A DNA stretch of 64,000 nucleotides from Mesorhizobium loti (GTDB lineage: Bacteria > Pseudomonadota > Alphaproteobacteria > Rhizobiales > Rhizobiaceae), in contig CP050293.1 in the NCBI GenBank assembly GCA_014189435.1, positions 3,353,001-3,417,000 on the forward strand, read 5' to 3'. Below, piece after piece: positions 56,165-64,000 of this stretch. The first letter of the stretch is position 1, and every line of letters begins with the position of its first letter. Under the pieces are notes generated by a model. The model was not told the origin of the DNA. It searched no databases and saw nothing but the letters and a program-made list of their open reading frames with translations. A program made the translations under genes and the position numbers.

Positions 56165-56989
56165 TTACATCGGCCGCCTTATCTGCTGCGCCCGCTCCGG
56201 TTCGACGACCTTGCGGTAGAGATGCCAGGTGGCATGGCCGAGCACCGGCATGACCACGGCGAGCCCGGCAAACAGCGGGATCGAGCCGACCACCAGAAGC
56301 ACGGCGACCAGCAAGCCCCACAGCGCCATCTGCAGCGGGTTGGCCATCACCGCCCGGGCCGAGGTCTCGATCGCCGAAACGGCGCCGACATCACGGTCGA
56401 GCAGCAGCGGGAAGGCAATCACGGTGGTGGCCAGCACGACCACGGCGAAGACAAAGCCCGCGGCATTGCCGGCAAGGATCAGCGTCCAGCCCTTGCCGGT
56501 CGTCAGCACCTCGCGCACGAAGCTGCCAATCGATGCCGGCGGCTGATCGCCGAACAGGCCGGTGTAGATTGACTGCGCGGTGTAGAGCCACAACAGGAAC
56601 AGCGCGACCAGCATGATGCCGATCACCACGATCGACGGCACCGCCGGCGAGCGGCGCACATCGAGTGCATGCCGCCAGGAGGTGTTCATGCCGAGTTCGC
56701 GCCGGCGACTGATCTCGTAGAGGCCGATCGCGGCAAACGGCCCAACCAGCGCGAAACCAGACATCAGGGGGTAGATAAGCTGGATGGCATTGGCGCCAGA
56801 CGTCCACCGCGTCAGGATCAGGCCAACGATGGGATAGATCAGGCATAGGAACACGTAGTGCGAGGGTTTTGCCCAGAAATCCTCGGCACCGAGGCGCAGC
56901 GCATCCCAAAGGTCCGACGTGGTGATGCGGCGCACCGTGGGCTGCACATGCATTCCGCGTGCGTCCGCTATGACATGAAAGCCGGCCAT
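56165..56989 (-). CDS. DUF2189 domain membrane protein
   Basis: A 274-residue protein with six to seven predicted helices after a cytoplasmic N-terminus of about 45 residues, covering DUF2189 (proteobacterial integral membrane proteins of unknown function). HALDVRRSPAVPSIV and DRDVGAVSAIETSARAVMANPL are characteristic segments. GGAGG is six bases before the ATG at 56989; an upstream frame exists and is rejected. It ends with EPERAQQIRRP. Confidence 0.88.
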   Translation of the reverse strand: MAGFHVIADARGMHVQPTVRRITTSDLWDALRLGAEDFWAKPSHYVFLCLIYPIVGLILTRWTSGANAIQLIYPLMSGFALVGPFAAIGLYEISRRRELGMNTSWRHALDVRRSPAVPSIVVIGIMLVALFLLWLYTAQSIYTGLFGDQPPASIGSFVREVLTTGKGWTLILAGNAAGFVFAVVVLATTVIAFPLLLDRDVGAVSAIETSARAVMANPLQMALWGLLVAVLLVVGSIPLFAGLAVVMPVLGHATWHLYRKVVEPERAQQIRRPM

Positions 56990-57292
56990 AACCTTCCTCC
57001 CGTGTGTCGGGGCGGTCACCGCCAGGATGGCCGCCAGAGCTGCCACTTCAAGAACGAGAGGCACGATAGCAGAGTTGGCGGCGATTGTCGCCGCGTCAAT
57101 GGCCTGGGGAGCAGCTCCTCATTGTGCTCATCTCTCCGTATCGCCTCTCACATGGCCCTTGCCTTGGCAGGCTTTCTTTTTGGCCAACCATTATGCTGCA
57201 TTTTAGCATTTACGTATTTTAGCTTTTCCTTAAATGGCTCGTAGAGACCCCTGGCGTATCACCTGAGCTCTACAAGTTTTTGGCGAGGGGCG
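56990..57292. other. AT-rich intergenic gap upstream of the second TadG-like gene
   Basis: A 303-bp stretch without a gene. From about 57170 to 57240 it is far more AT-rich than its surroundings, with GCATTTTAGCATTTACG and TATTTTAGC, and then the ribosome site GAGGGG before the ATG at 57293. It looks like a promoter or protein-binding region for the TadG-like gene. I see no clear -35/-10 pair. Confidence 0.45.
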
Positions 57293-58516
57293 ATGTTCGC
57301 ATTGAAAGGCTTCTGGTCGTCGGAGCGTGGCAACTTTGCCATGGCGACAGCCATAGCGATACTGCCGATAATGATTGGTTTGGCTGGCGCCATTGATCTG
57401 ATCGGCACGAGCCATGACGCATCGCAATTGCAGAACTCGCTGGACGCGGCGGGGCTCGCCATCGGCACGAAGTTCTCTCCCGAGATGGCGGCTGGCGATG
57501 TTCAGCAGCTTGGCCTGCAATTCTTCGCCGCAAATTTGAGCGCGGCCGACCCGCAGGAATATTCGGGCGGCGTCTCGGCTTTCTCGGCAACGGCCAGTGG
57601 CAGCCCAAGCGCCTACTTTGTCTCGCTGTCGTCGAGCATAAGCCACCCAAGTTTCATCGGCGACTCGGCCCCCTGGCCAGCCTACCGCTCGACCTTGGTC
57701 AAGATAAAACCTGGCGCTCAAGCCTGCGTTCTGGCGCTCGATCCGCATGCCTCCGCCGCCGTGAACCTGCAGGGCTCGACCAACGTCTCGATGGACAATT
57801 GCGTGATCGCGGCGAACTCGGACGCGCCCGATTCTGTCAGTAGAGGCGGCTCCGCACTGGTTTCGGCGGGTTGTGTCTCGACCGTCGGCGGCACCAGCGG
57901 GCTGTTGCCACCCAGCGCCAGTCTCGCCTGCGGAACGCCGCACGAACATCGGTACGCCTCTTTTGATCCACTGGCCGACGTGGTTCCTCCCCCTTACACA
58001 TTGTGTTTGCAGGTCCCGAACGGCAAAACCTACACGCTGTCGCCCGGCACTTATTGCGACAAGACATTGTCGGGGAACATCACGCTTAATCCGGGCGTCT
58101 ACATCATGCGCGGCACCACCATAAAGCCAGGCGGAAACGGCAGCCTGACTGGCCAGGGCGTGACCATATTCCTCATGGAAAGCGCTCAGATCTACATAAA
58201 TGCCAATGAGAAGGTGGACCTTTCCCCGCCCACCAGCGGCCCTTATGCTGGTATCACCATTTTCCAGGACCACGGCAATACGTCTGCCCTGACGTTGAAT
58301 GGCGGCGCAAATTCCGTGCTCAGCGGTTTCATCTACGCGCCGGACGCGCCCATTTCCTACGCCGGCAACTCTGATATGAGCGCCCAAGGCGACTGTCTCA
58401 GGCTTATCGGAAATACGGTGCAGATGACCGGAAACTCGTCCGTCGCGTCGGACTGCGCGGCTGCGCTTGGAAATCGCGCGGTGTATGCTGACCGGATGAT
58501 CACTCTCGTGAAATGA
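57293..58516 (+). CDS. TadG-like secreted protein (pilus-type N-terminus, no vWA MIDAS seen)
   Basis: A 407-residue protein whose N-terminus (SERGNFAMATAIAILPIM, 10-27, then GLAGAIDL) parallels that of the larger TadG-like protein at 53054. The remainder is Ser/Gly/Asn-rich with repeated beta-type segments (TYTLSPGTYCDKTLSGNITL and similar) and several Cys (for example AGC, LACGTP, YTLCLQV), suggesting a disulphide-bonded extracellular domain. No MIDAS motif is seen. The two TadG-like genes are separated by unrelated transporters. Function unknown; a pilus- or surface-associated role is inferred. Confidence 0.85.
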   Translation: MFALKGFWSSERGNFAMATAIAILPIMIGLAGAIDLIGTSHDASQLQNSLDAAGLAIGTKFSPEMAAGDVQQLGLQFFAANLSAADPQEYSGGVSAFSATASGSPSAYFVSLSSSISHPSFIGDSAPWPAYRSTLVKIKPGAQACVLALDPHASAAVNLQGSTNVSMDNCVIAANSDAPDSVSRGGSALVSAGCVSTVGGTSGLLPPSASLACGTPHEHRYASFDPLADVVPPPYTLCLQVPNGKTYTLSPGTYCDKTLSGNITLNPGVYIMRGTTIKPGGNGSLTGQGVTIFLMESAQIYINANEKVDLSPPTSGPYAGITIFQDHGNTSALTLNGGANSVLSGFIYAPDAPISYAGNSDMSAQGDCLRLIGNTVQMTGNSSVASDCAAALGNRAVYADRMITLVK

Positions 58517-58596
58517 GAGACCGCTCCCAACGTTTGACCTGACGTCCGGAGGCGCCGACGGCAGCGTTGAGAAGAATGGCGGTCGCGTTCGACAAC

Positions 58597-58648
58597 GCCG
58601 GAGTGCGGCAACCGCACTCCGGCAGACAAGTGCCTTTCACAAAGGCAC
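58597..58648. terminator. Two tandem perfect hairpins between convergent genes
   Basis: GCCGGAGTGCGG (58597-58608) pairs perfectly with CCGCACTCCGGC (58612-58623) around CAA, and GTGCCTTT (58630-58637) pairs with AAAGGCAC (58641-58648) around CAC. They sit between the TadG-like gene (+) and the GST gene (-), 22 bases from the GST stop. On the GST strand the second hairpin is followed by TTGTCT, a short T-rich run. A bidirectional terminator is likely. Confidence 0.65.
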
Positions 58649-58670
58649 ATTCAGTTGAAAATGAGCATCG

Positions 58671-59387
58671 CTACGGTTGCGCCGGTGCAGCGAAGCGATC
58701 GATCACATCGGCCAGAAGGACGTGGCCAAGGCAGGCACCCGAACCGGCGGGCTGTTCGCCATCCTCGACAGCCAGGGCATATCGCACGACCGGATCAGCT
58801 TCGATGCGGCGGCGCAGCCCGGCCAGCCTGGGATAAACAGCGCCGTCGACCGCCTGGTGGAACTCTGCCCAGCGGGCCACACCAATCAGCGTGGTATCGG
58901 CCAGCGTCAGCCGATCGCCGACCAGGAAGTCCGTATCGACGATCATCTCTTCGAGGCGGTCGTGGCGCTCGGCAACGGCCTTGCGGCCGAAGTCGCGCAA
59001 GGTCGCCTTCAGCGCCGGTTCGTCCGCCGCCATTTCCAATGCAACCCAGAGCGGGCTGAAAGCGGCGGTGAAACCGGTGTTCACGAAGGCCATCAACTGG
59101 TGCATGCGGTCGGCTTGCGGCGTGCCCGGGTCGAAGCTGATACGGCGTTGCGTGTCACGCACCTCGAGCCATGCGGCGATGGCCATGGTCTCGGTCAGCA
59201 CCGTGCCTTCGTCGGTGATCAAAACCGGCGTTTCCTGCCGGCCATTGATGCCGGCATAAGCGTCGTTCTTCATCTCGGTGAGCATGTCGACGCGGCACAG
59301 GCGATAGGGTTGGCCGACGCGTTCAAAGGCGGCGACGAGCCCCATCGAGCTTCCCGCCGGGAAGCCGTAAAGGAGGATAGGTTCCAT
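58671..59387 (-). CDS. Glutathione S-transferase family protein
   Basis: A 238-residue protein with an N-terminal thioredoxin-like domain (about 1-80: ILLYGFPAGSSMGLVAAFE, QETPVLITDEG, LTETMAIAAWLE) and an all-helical C-terminal domain (about 90-215, FLVGDRLTLADTTLIGVARW). The catalytic residue is likely Ser13 or Ser14 in AGSSMG. It is divergent from an HxlR regulator, so it is probably induced under electrophile or quinone stress. It is not clearly a maleylacetoacetate isomerase: the zeta-class SSCSWRVR motif is absent. Confidence 0.9.
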   Translation of the reverse strand: MEPILLYGFPAGSSMGLVAAFERVGQPYRLCRVDMLTEMKNDAYAGINGRQETPVLITDEGTVLTETMAIAAWLEVRDTQRRISFDPGTPQADRMHQLMAFVNTGFTAAFSPLWVALEMAADEPALKATLRDFGRKAVAERHDRLEEMIVDTDFLVGDRLTLADTTLIGVARWAEFHQAVDGAVYPRLAGLRRRIEADPVVRYALAVEDGEQPAGSGACLGHVLLADVIDRFAAPAQP

Positions 59388-59458
59388 TGTTTTCTTCCAT
59401 GATTGAGGGGATTACGCCGCGCAGCGAAACTTGACCCTAAACGTTGGTCGCCCCATGT

Positions 59459-59482
59459 AAATTACGCACAATTCTGTAACCA
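59459..59482. promoter_or_regulatory. Candidate HxlR operator
   Basis: GTAAATTAC (59459-59467) is a palindrome about its central A and is followed by a partial copy, GTAAC at 59478-59482. HxlR/YodB-type regulators often bind such GTAA-TTAC sequences. It lies 11-34 bases before the HxlR start and 72 bases from the divergent GST start. Confidence 0.45.
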
Positions 59483-59492
59483 GGACCCGCCC

Positions 59493-59882
59493 ATGAAAGA
59501 CGTCGTCTCACGCTGCCCGATCGAAGAGACCATGCGCGTGCTCAGCGGCCGCTGGCCCACACTGCTGCTCTATTATCTGAAGGACGGGACCAAGCGGTTC
59601 AGCGAGCTGAGGCGCGACAACCCGACGGTGTCGCACCGCATTTTGGCGCTGGAACTGCGCAAGCTGGAGGACGCCGGTATCGTGCGGCGAACGGCCCGCT
59701 CGGGCTATCCGCTGCGGGTTGACTACGATCTTACCGCGCCGGGCCGCAGGCTTGTGCCACTCATCGACGCGCTGGGCTCGTGGTGGGAACGGACCGAAGA
59801 CGACCGGAGCGGCCAGGTCTCGCCGATGCTGGAAACCTATCCCGGCACGGCGACAGTGGAGACAATCACTCCGGCAAATTGA
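59493..59882 (+). CDS. HxlR family transcriptional regulator
   Basis: A 129-residue winged-helix regulator. The HxlR signature is CPIEETMRVLSGRWPTLLLY, and the N-terminal Cys8 is in the position of the thiol sensor of YodB/HypR-type quinone or hypochlorite regulators. RFSELRRDNPTVSHRILALEL carries the recognition helix. The ATG at 59493 has AGGA upstream and matches the family; the frame is open further back. The divergent GST gene is the likely target. The last 17 bases overlap the 3' end of the convergent VOC gene. Confidence 0.93.
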   Translation: MKDVVSRCPIEETMRVLSGRWPTLLLYYLKDGTKRFSELRRDNPTVSHRILALELRKLEDAGIVRRTARSGYPLRVDYDLTAPGRRLVPLIDALGSWWERTEDDRSGQVSPMLETYPGTATVETITPAN

Positions 59883-60264
59883 AAACTGCCTCGATGTGAT
59901 GTCCATCCGGATCGACGACGAAGGCAGCATAATAGTGCGGACCGTAGTCTGGGCGCAGGCCGGGGGCACCGTTGTCACGGCCGCCATGTGCAAGCGCGGC
60001 CGCATGAAATTGCGCGATGCTCTGGCGATCCGGGGCGGCAAAAGCCAGATGAAAACCCGGACCGGGCGGACGCTGCCCTTTCGGGCGAAGTTTTATCGCC
60101 AGCTTGTCGCCGCCACCGGCAGGCCCATAGCCCACCGCCTGATCGGGCTCGCCGGGCCGGAGATCGTCCCAGACCCTGATATAGCCGAGCGGTCCCAGTA
60201 CGGCGTCGTAGAAGGCAGTCGCGCGCTCTATATTCGAAACGCCGAAGGAGACGTGATGGAGCAT
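59866..60264 (-). CDS. VOC family protein (glyoxalase fold)
   Basis: A 132-residue single-domain VOC protein. Metal-ligand candidates are His3 and His4 in MLHHVSFGVSN, His72 in GFHLAFAAPD, and Glu124 in HHIEAVF. RATAFYDAVLGPLGY is the family's helix-strand opening. It may be a glyoxalase- or dioxygenase-like enzyme of unknown substrate. It is convergent with the HxlR gene and overlaps it by 17 bases. Confidence 0.92.
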   Translation of the reverse strand: MLHHVSFGVSNIERATAFYDAVLGPLGYIRVWDDLRPGEPDQAVGYGPAGGGDKLAIKLRPKGQRPPGPGFHLAFAAPDRQSIAQFHAAALAHGGRDNGAPGLRPDYGPHYYAAFVVDPDGHHIEAVFNLPE

Positions 60265-60321
60265 CTTAGCAAAAAACCTTTTGAGGCATGTTCGAACGAC
60301 TTCGAACAGCCAGCACTCTGT

Positions 60322-60885
60322 TCAGTTCTGGCCCGCGTGGTCGCCGGCCAGCCGCCCAAACATCCTGAGATCGTGATAGGCGCCCTTGAACCGGGCTTTC
60401 TGCCGTAGCGTGCCCTCATAGCGGAACCCGGCTTTTTCCAGCACACGGTCCGATCCGGTGTTGCCCGGCAGCGTCCACGCCTCGATGCGATTGAGGCCGA
60501 AGAACTGATGGCCGCAAAGAGCGACGGCAGCAGCCGCTTCGGTCATCAGGCCCTTGCCCCAGAAATCCGGATGCAGCTCGTAGCCGATCTCGCCGCACTT
60601 CGATTTGGGGACGAACCAATTGTACCGAACCGCACCGGCAATGGTCTTCGAAGCGCGATCCTCGATGATCCAGGCGCAGCCTTTCCCGGTGGGAAAGGCC
60701 TTGCACATCCATCTCATCGCCCGATCCGCCACCGCCTTGGACGGCGCATCCCGCCAGTTCGAGAACCGGGTGACCTCAGGAACCGACAGTATATCCCGGA
60801 AAGCGGCGATATCCTCGGCGGTCGGGGCGCGCAGCAGCAGGCGAGAGGTGGAGAGCGTCGGGAATGTGCGGACAGTCTTTGGCAT
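60322..60885 (-). CDS. GNAT family N-acetyltransferase (RimJ/RimL type)
   Basis: A 187-residue acetyltransferase of the RimJ/RimL-type GNAT group. TSRLLLRAPTAEDI is the typical opening; the acetyl-CoA-binding segment appears as ELHPDFWGKGLMTEAAAAVA, and RVLEKAGFRYEGTLRQ closes the fold. It could acetylate a ribosomal protein N-terminus or an amino-acid derivative. It lies upstream of the VOC gene on the same strand, 57 bases away. Confidence 0.93.
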   Translation of the reverse strand: MPKTVRTFPTLSTSRLLLRAPTAEDIAAFRDILSVPEVTRFSNWRDAPSKAVADRAMRWMCKAFPTGKGCAWIIEDRASKTIAGAVRYNWFVPKSKCGEIGYELHPDFWGKGLMTEAAAAVALCGHQFFGLNRIEAWTLPGNTGSDRVLEKAGFRYEGTLRQKARFKGAYHDLRMFGRLAGDHAGQN

Positions 60886-61041
60886 CGGATTCTCACGTCA
60901 CATGGGCCGTCTGGATTATCTTGCCCGAAAGGGAGCGTTTCAACACTACGCGATGCATTTTGCGAAACCAACGCATGGGGTTCTCGCGCAATTTTCACCG
61001 CTTGCCCGTCAAAAGCCATGATCGCGACTATTCAGACAAGA

Positions 61042-61554
61042 ATGGCCATTGATCATTCCCATTCCATCGAACCGCGTCCGGTGCCGAGCAGGCGCATGGT
61101 GCTGACCGGCCTCGTCGCGCTGGCCGGTCTCGCCGCCTGTAGTACGGTTTCGCTGCCGACCGGCGACGGTGCCGGAGTTTCCTCATCCGCCACCGGCACG
61201 CTGGCCAGCATCCGCGCTTCGGCCGGGCTGGCGCCGCTGGTCCCCGACCGGCAGCTCGAGCAGGCCGCCCTGCAGCAGGCCGGCTACATGGCGCAGCGCC
61301 GTCGCATGAGCCACACCACCGGCTGGGGCAAGGATTTCGCCTCGCGCGTCAAGGGCAATGGCATTGCGGGTGCGGCCGCCGAGAACATTGCCGAGGGCCG
61401 TTTCGACCAACAGAAGCTGTTCGATATCTGGGTGCATTCATCAGGCCATCGCCGCAACATGCTCGACCCGCGCTTCACCCGCTTCGGCCTTGCCTATGTA
61501 CGCGACGGCAGCGACGCCAACCTCCGCTACTGGAGCCTCGTGCTCGGGAAGTAG
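61042..61554 (+). CDS. CAP domain lipoprotein (SCP/PR-1 family)
   Basis: A 170-residue exported protein. The N-terminus has a twin-arginine-like SRRMVLTGL and a lipobox ALAGLAAC (Cys at about 33), so it is likely a lipoprotein. The rest is a CAP domain: ASIRASAGLAPLVPDRQL, the HTTGWG segment with the conserved His, GAAAENIAEGRF, and WVHSSGHRRNMLDPRFTRFGL with His-rich CAP motifs. Start choices are 61018 and 61042; 61042 is used. Function of bacterial CAP proteins is mostly unknown. Confidence 0.88.
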   Translation: MAIDHSHSIEPRPVPSRRMVLTGLVALAGLAACSTVSLPTGDGAGVSSSATGTLASIRASAGLAPLVPDRQLEQAALQQAGYMAQRRRMSHTTGWGKDFASRVKGNGIAGAAAENIAEGRFDQQKLFDIWVHSSGHRRNMLDPRFTRFGLAYVRDGSDANLRYWSLVLGK

Positions 61555-61584
61555 GAGGCGTCCCGATGCTGCGCCCGATCGCCC

Positions 61585-62589
61585 CTACCTGGTCGTCGCC
61601 CTGAACTTTGCCATGAGGTAGGGGCCGGACAGAACCGGCTCGTATTTCGGCGCTTCTCCCGGCGCGAGACAAACGTCCAGAACCCTGATTTCGGCATGCC
61701 AGTTCGGCTGGTGGAAGAAAGCCATGGACTGGCGCCGGTCCTTGCCGCTCCCTTGGCCGCTCCCTCGGCCGCCCTCTTCCGCTGCTGGATTGACGACGCG
61801 ATGGACGGTGGAAACCCAGCGGTCGTTGGTCCAGCGCGCCATCAGGTCGCCGATGTTGATGACGAAGGCTCCCGGTATCGGCGGCACTTCGGTCCACGCG
61901 CCGTCCGGGGTGATGATCTCAAGGCCGCGCGACCCGGCCTGCGGCAACAGGATGGTCAGGCTGCCATAGTCGGTATGGGCGCCGGCACGGATCTGGCCGG
62001 GCTTCGGCGCGACATGCTGCTCGGGGTAATTGAGGGCCCGCAGAGCGCTGATCGGCGCGCCGAGGACGCCGTCGAAATAGTCTTCGCGCAGACCAAGCGC
62101 GGTGGCGAAAACACGCATGATGCGCACCGCCAGATCCTCCAGCGCGGAATAATAGGCCTTCCAGGCATCGACGAAGCCGTCCGGCGCTTCCGGCCAGATC
62201 GTATCGGCATAGCAGAAGGCCAATGCTTCCGGGTCGCTCATGCCTGGCGGTACGCGAAGCGGTCCGCCATTGAAGCTCTCCTTCAGATCAGGCGGCGTAT
62301 CGACGTTGCGCGATTTGGCAAGCGCCTCCAGCTCAGGCCCGAGATAACCGTAGGGATAGCCCTTGTAAGGCGCCTTCGAGCGTTGCTTCTGCTCCGGCGG
62401 CAGGTCGAAGAAAGCACGCGCTTTCGACCAGGCGGCATCGATCACAGATTGCGGAATGCCGTGGTTCTTCACGGCCAGAAAGCCGGTGCTGCGGCAGATG
62501 CGATCGACCTCGGCGCCGAGCACCTTTTTCTCCTCGGCGCCGGCACTTTCGAACCGCCCGAGATCGAACACCGGGAAGGCAGGCTGCAT
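61585..62589 (-). CDS. 2-oxoglutarate/Fe(II)-dependent oxygenase (isopenicillin-N-synthase-like)
   Basis: A 334-residue double-stranded beta-helix oxygenase with both DIOX_N and 2OG-FeII domains. The iron triad is His205, Asp207 (AHTDYG) and His263 (VHRVV), and Arg286 with Ser288 (RRQS) should bind the 2-oxoglutarate carboxylate. A Gly/Ser/Glu-rich insert EEGGRGSGQGSG precedes the Arg motif. Similar bacterial enzymes (ethylene-forming or flavone-synthase-like) act on varied small molecules; the substrate is unknown. It lies 53 bases beyond the stop of the DHA2 transporter gene on the same strand. Confidence 0.9.
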   Translation of the reverse strand: MQPAFPVFDLGRFESAGAEEKKVLGAEVDRICRSTGFLAVKNHGIPQSVIDAAWSKARAFFDLPPEQKQRSKAPYKGYPYGYLGPELEALAKSRNVDTPPDLKESFNGGPLRVPPGMSDPEALAFCYADTIWPEAPDGFVDAWKAYYSALEDLAVRIMRVFATALGLREDYFDGVLGAPISALRALNYPEQHVAPKPGQIRAGAHTDYGSLTILLPQAGSRGLEIITPDGAWTEVPPIPGAFVINIGDLMARWTNDRWVSTVHRVVNPAAEEGGRGSGQGSGKDRRQSMAFFHQPNWHAEIRVLDVCLAPGEAPKYEPVLSGPYLMAKFRATTR

Positions 62590-62642
62590 GGCGATGGTCT
62601 CCTCGTTGCCATGGAGACTTACAACGTCGCGGACGACTGCAT

Positions 62643-64000
62643 CTAGTCCATGTGCGCGGCGGCTGGTGCGCCACCGGCAGGTGCCTGCTTTGGCTTGCGC
62701 AGCAGGAAAACAAACGGGATGGCAAGCAGCGTCATCACCATGAGTATTTTGAAGTCATTGACGTAGGAGATCATCATCGCCTGGAGATTGACCATGCGAT
62801 CGACCTGCGAAAGCGCCATTGGATCACCGCTCGCGGCTGCCGGAGAGACCGCCCAAAGGTTGGGGTTGAACGGATTGATGAAGGCCGAAAGCTCGGTGTG
62901 GTTGATCTGCGTGTTGCGCACCATCAGGACCGTTACGACCGACACGCCGATGGACGAGCCGAGATTGCGCACCAGGCTGAACAAGGCCGTGGCATCGGTG
63001 CGGAAGCGCACGTCGAGCGTGGCGAAGGCGACGGTCGACAGCGGCACGAACACCATGCCCATGCCGAGGCCCTGGATGATGCCGGAGCTGATGATCAGCC
63101 AGTTGTCCATCTGCGGCGTGAAGCTTGACATGGTGTAGAGCGACTGCGCGGTCAGCAGGAAGCCGATGACGACGAGGATCCTGGCGTCGATCTTGCTCAT
63201 GATCCGGCCGACGACGAGCATCGAAATCATCGTGCCGATACCGCGTGGTCCTATGACGACGCCGATGGTGACGGTCGGATAGCCGAAGATGGTCGACAGC
63301 ATCGGCGGCAGCAGCGACATGCTGGCCAGGATGAGCACACCCATGACGAAGATGAACGCCAGTCCGGTGACGAAATTGCGGTCGAGGAAGATCTTGGGAT
63401 CGATGAAGGGGTGTTCCGCTGTCATCGTGTGAATGATGAACACCCAGAAGCCGGTGAGGGAAAGACCAAGCTCGATCCAGATCTCGACCGATGAAAACCA
63501 GTCGACCTCGCCGCCGCGATCGAGCAGCAGCTGAAGCGCGCCGACGCCAAGCGATATCATGGCGAAGCCGAAGAAATCGAAGCCGCGCACGCGCCGGGCA
63601 ACGGCAGGCAAATAGGCGGCCATGCCGAGAAAGGCGACGATGCCAACCGGCAGGTTGATGAAGAACACCCAGCGCCAGTTGAAATTCTCGGTCAGCCAGC
63701 CACCCAGCGTCGGACCCAGGATCGGCCCCAGCATGATGCCGGCGCCCCAGATGGCCATCGCCTGGCCATGGCGTTCCCTGGGATTGATGTCCAGCAGGAA
63801 CGTTTGCGACAGAGGCACGATCGCCGCGCCGAACACGCCTTGCATCAGCCGGAAGAACACTATGCTCTCCAGGCTCCAGGCGATGCCGCACAGCATCGAG
63901 AACACGGTGAAGCCGACCACTGCCGTCAGGAACAGTTCCTTGCGGCCGAAGCGGTCGGCCAGCCAGCCGGTGACCGGCGTCATGATGGCGGCGGCAACGA
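62643..64000 (-). CDS. DHA2 family (EmrB/QacA) drug efflux MFS transporter, 5' end outside window
   Basis: A 14-helix drug:proton antiporter, 452 residues visible; the first helix and the start codon lie beyond position 64000. The frame is open to the edge and the visible part begins AAAIMTPVTGWLADRFGRKEL, DHA2 motif A. LSQTFLLDINPRERHGQAMAIWGAGIMLGPILGP includes motif C. EmrB-type relatives expel antibiotics and other toxins, usually with an EmrA-type fusion protein, which would lie to the right. The ATG at 63983 seen in this window is internal, not the start. Confidence 0.93.
   Translation of the reverse strand, partial: VAAAIMTPVTGWLADRFGRKELFLTAVVGFTVFSMLCGIAWSLESIVFFRLMQGVFGAAIVPLSQTFLLDINPRERHGQAMAIWGAGIMLGPILGPTLGGWLTENFNWRWVFFINLPVGIVAFLGMAAYLPAVARRVRGFDFFGFAMISLGVGALQLLLDRGGEVDWFSSVEIWIELGLSLTGFWVFIIHTMTAEHPFIDPKIFLDRNFVTGLAFIFVMGVLILASMSLLPPMLSTIFGYPTVTIGVVIGPRGIGTMISMLVVGRIMSKIDARILVVIGFLLTAQSLYTMSSFTPQMDNWLIISSGIIQGLGMGMVFVPLSTVAFATLDVRFRTDATALFSLVRNLGSSIGVSVVTVLMVRNTQINHTELSAFINPFNPNLWAVSPAAASGDPMALSQVDRMVNLQAMMISYVNDFKILMVMTLLAIPFVFLLRKPKQAPAGGAPAAAHMD

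Noticed and set aside
58671..59387. GST as the missing maleylacetoacetate isomerase
   Set aside because: The zeta-class SSCSWRVR motif is absent and it is 50 kb from hmgA, paired with an HxlR regulator.

Overview
The window is chromosomal DNA of a GC-rich alphaproteobacterium of the order Rhizobiales, most likely Mesorhizobium or a close relative. The evidence is the conserved run pmbA-cysQ-DUF4170-DUF374 acyltransferase-waaA-lpxK, the DUF2093 protein, the subfamily-IIA HAD protein next to ribF, the degenerate IleS zinc ribbon, and many nested-palindrome intergenic repeats of the kind I associate with Mesorhizobium genomes. No rRNA, tRNA, CRISPR array, transposase, integrase or phage gene was seen. 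The window looks like core and near-core chromosome.

Layout, left to right. 1-7.2 kb: tyrosine/homogentisate degradation. An Lrp regulator faces hpd; a five-gene run (hmgA, MBL hydrolase, FAH-family hydrolase, small membrane protein, DinB protein) faces a MarR regulator; a BrnT/BrnA toxin-antitoxin pair lies in between. 7.4-9.8 kb: tdh-kbl threonine degradation. 10.1-14.0 kb: a GGDEF-EAL protein, a NodB-type deacetylase, and a MarR/membrane protein pair. 14.1-22.2 kb: a probable methylated-amine region (trimethylamine-dehydrogenase-like flavoprotein, extracytoplasmic solute-binding protein, MttB-like methyltransferase and its LysR regulator), interrupted by queF and two small secreted paralogues. 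Two genes here carry single-base frameshifts. 22.4-27.5 kb: mutL, an EamA transporter/LysR pair, and small hypotheticals. 27.5-33.2 kb: the lipid A/Kdo operon. 33.3-38.6 kb: a VOC protein, a D-amino-acid dehydrogenase-like oxidase, the divergent epmA/efp pair, a RibD-C reductase and a patatin. 38.6-41.6 kb: an M16 protease pair (one active, one zinc-less). 41.8-49.1 kb: rsmD, a repeat-rich pseudouridine synthase, tadA, a lipoprotein and ileS. 49.4-52.8 kb: a MipA-like outer membrane protein, HdeD, ribF and a HAD protein. 53.0-58.5 kb: two TadG-like proteins around a LysE exporter and a DUF2189 protein. 58.7-64 kb: GST/HxlR, VOC, GNAT, CAP lipoprotein, 2OG-Fe(II) oxygenase and a DHA2 transporter cut by the window end.

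How the genes work together. Hpd turns 4-hydroxyphenylpyruvate into homogentisate, HmgA opens the ring and the FAH-family enzyme is the likely final hydrolase; no maleylacetoacetate isomerase gene is adjacent. Tdh and Kbl turn threonine into glycine and acetyl-CoA. LpxK, WaaA and the DUF374 protein act on lipid A. EpmA lysylates Lys34 of EF-P.

Most worth a second look: the frameshifted MttB-like gene and its neighbourhood, the translationally coupled hmgA operon containing an MBL hydrolase, the BrnTA operator whose outer half lies in the neighbouring gene's stop codon, the 81-bp tandem repeat in the pseudouridine synthase, and the families of nested-palindrome repeats.
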